From positions 1 through 13,176 of the forward strand of contig JARDZO010000152.1 in the NCBI GenBank assembly GCA_029240815.1: a stretch of DNA of 13,176 nt. Direction: 5' to 3'. Positions 12,302-13,176 of the stretch are shown here, one piece after another. Positions within the stretch are counted from its first letter, which is position 1. The number at the start of each line of letters is the position of its first letter. Source of the stretch: Brevibacillus sp. GTDB taxonomy: Bacteria > Bacillota > Bacilli > Brevibacillales > Brevibacillaceae. A model generated the notes under the pieces. It was not told the origin of the DNA and ran no database searches. It saw nothing but the letters and a program-made list of their open reading frames with translations. The position numbers and the translations under genes are program-made.

Positions 12302-13176
12302 ATGAATCAAACGCCGCTCGCTCCCATGGGAGTAGGAAAGCTGCTGGACCGCAGCTTCGTTGTATATCGTCAGCATTTTGGTGCCTTTTTCCTCATGACC
12401 TTGATGCTGTTTGGTCCGTTTTTGCTTTTGCAGGATTTACTCATTTTTGATCTGGGGAGCATGTCTTTCTTCGTACAGGATGCGGACGGTTCAGATTTTT
12501 GGGAATCGATGGCCAGCAGGTTTGCGGCAGAAGACATACAGACGACCGACCAGATTGGATTCCTTCTCTTGTACCTGTTGGTGGTTTTGCCACTCATGTC
12601 ATTGGGTGCCTATCCGCAATTGCTGTCGGGGGCGCTTCTCCTGACCAAAGCTGCGTTAGAAGGAAAAGAACTCGGTATCAGGGATGCATTAAAGCAATCG
12701 TTTCGCCGATTCTGGCCGCTGGTAGGCGCTAGTCTTGTCTACGCGCTCGTCATTCTCGGGATCATTCTCGGGTTTATGCTCGTCTGTGCACTGTTCTTTT
12801 TCCTGTTTTCACTCGTATCCGGAGCCACGCTCAGCTCTTTGTTCGAAGGCGATAGCGAAATGGGACCCATCGTGCTCGTGATCTTTTTAGTGGTGGCCTA
12901 CGTGGTCTTTTTACTGGTGCTCATGGTGGTACCCGGCTTCTTTATGCTTCGTTGGGGGTTCTATTTGCCGTTTACACTCCTGGAAGGCGAAGGGGTAGCA
13001 CTCGGAAAAAGCTGGCGCTTGACGCAAGGGAACTTTTGGCGACTTTTCGGTCTTTACCTAGTTCTCATGGTGTTGTATTCCGTTTTGTCAGGCGGGGTTC
13101 AGGCTGTCATTACCGCATCGATGGGAACGTCCATCGTCAGTCAACTCATCATGCTCCTCGTATCTTGCCTGTTGAC
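12302..13176 (+). CDS. Polytopic membrane protein, N-terminal 291 codons (partial, runs off right edge)
   Basis: An open frame begins at ATG 12302 and continues to the edge without a stop. GGAGGT seven bases upstream is a good ribosome binding site. The protein opens MNQTPLAPMGVGKLLDRSFV, then YRQHFGAFF, a cytoplasmic lead-in followed by a hydrophobic segment (about 29-48). This lead-in is typical of multi-helix proteins of the DUF975/glycerophosphodiester-phosphodiesterase-membrane-domain type in Bacillota. Further hydrophobic segments lie at about 86-115, 139-173, 188-215 (VVPGFFMLRWGFYLPF follows) and 247-270, with LLEGEGVALGKSWRLTQGNFWRLFG between helices. The repeated pattern of a basic amphipathic stretch followed by helices suggests an internally duplicated fold. 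Function is unknown. In related genomes such genes often precede DUF4129, MoxR-ATPase and DUF58 genes, but that lies outside the window. Confidence 0.8.
   Translation, partial: MNQTPLAPMGVGKLLDRSFVVYRQHFGAFFLMTLMLFGPFLLLQDLLIFDLGSMSFFVQDADGSDFWESMASRFAAEDIQTTDQIGFLLLYLLVVLPLMSLGAYPQLLSGALLLTKAALEGKELGIRDALKQSFRRFWPLVGASLVYALVILGIILGFMLVCALFFFLFSLVSGATLSSLFEGDSEMGPIVLVIFLVVAYVVFLLVLMVVPGFFMLRWGFYLPFTLLEGEGVALGKSWRLTQGNFWRLFGLYLVLMVLYSVLSGGVQAVITASMGTSIVSQLIMLLVSCLL

Overview
The window looks like chromosomal DNA of an endospore-forming member of the Bacillota, most likely Brevibacillus or a close relative. Three points support this: a PdaA-type spore-cortex deacetylase, a CotS-family spore-coat kinase-fold protein followed by a CotSA-type glycosyltransferase, and strong AGGAGG-type ribosome binding sites with mid-range base composition. 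The genus is inferred from family resemblance and was not tested. I see no rRNA, tRNA, CRISPR array, insertion sequence or phage gene.

Layout. Positions 1-184 (minus) hold the start of a proline-rich lipoprotein gene that runs off the left edge. It is divergent from aspA (341-1765, plus, aspartate ammonia-lyase). aspA converges on pdaA (1833-2654, minus) across a compact bidirectional terminator. A 235-base divergent intergenic region leads to a 70-residue, extremely acidic protein (2890-3102, plus), a terminator, and a large SWIM zinc-finger/SNF2 helicase (3249-6509, plus) with its own strong terminator. Next is the two-gene coat operon cotS-like (6679-9312) and cotSA (9338-10486), both plus. 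A minus-strand gene for a basic, Pro/Val-repeat protein of 211 residues (10712-11347) converges on it. Further right are a LysE/RhtB exporter (11450-12073, minus) and, divergent from it, the first 291 codons of a polytopic membrane protein (12302 onward) that leaves the window at the right edge.

How the genes fit together. The middle of the window is spore-related. PdaA makes muramic lactam in the cortex. CotS and CotSA are coat-associated in Bacillus. Two neighbouring unknown genes, the acidic peptide and the Pro/Val-repeat protein, have sequences resembling the mother-cell sigma-K promoter consensus upstream. aspA, the helicase and the LysE exporter look like ordinary household genes.

The most unusual object is the CotS-like protein. 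A complete kinase-fold domain with its H-x-D and D-x-D residues intact is followed by about 490 residues of lysine-rich tail. The tail contains 16 full tandem copies of a 14-residue Ser/Thr/Lys unit (42 bp each) that shows nested, apparently recent duplications. This resembles a kinase fused to its own coat-type phosphoacceptor or structural polymer. That reading is a hypothesis, not something the sequence proves.
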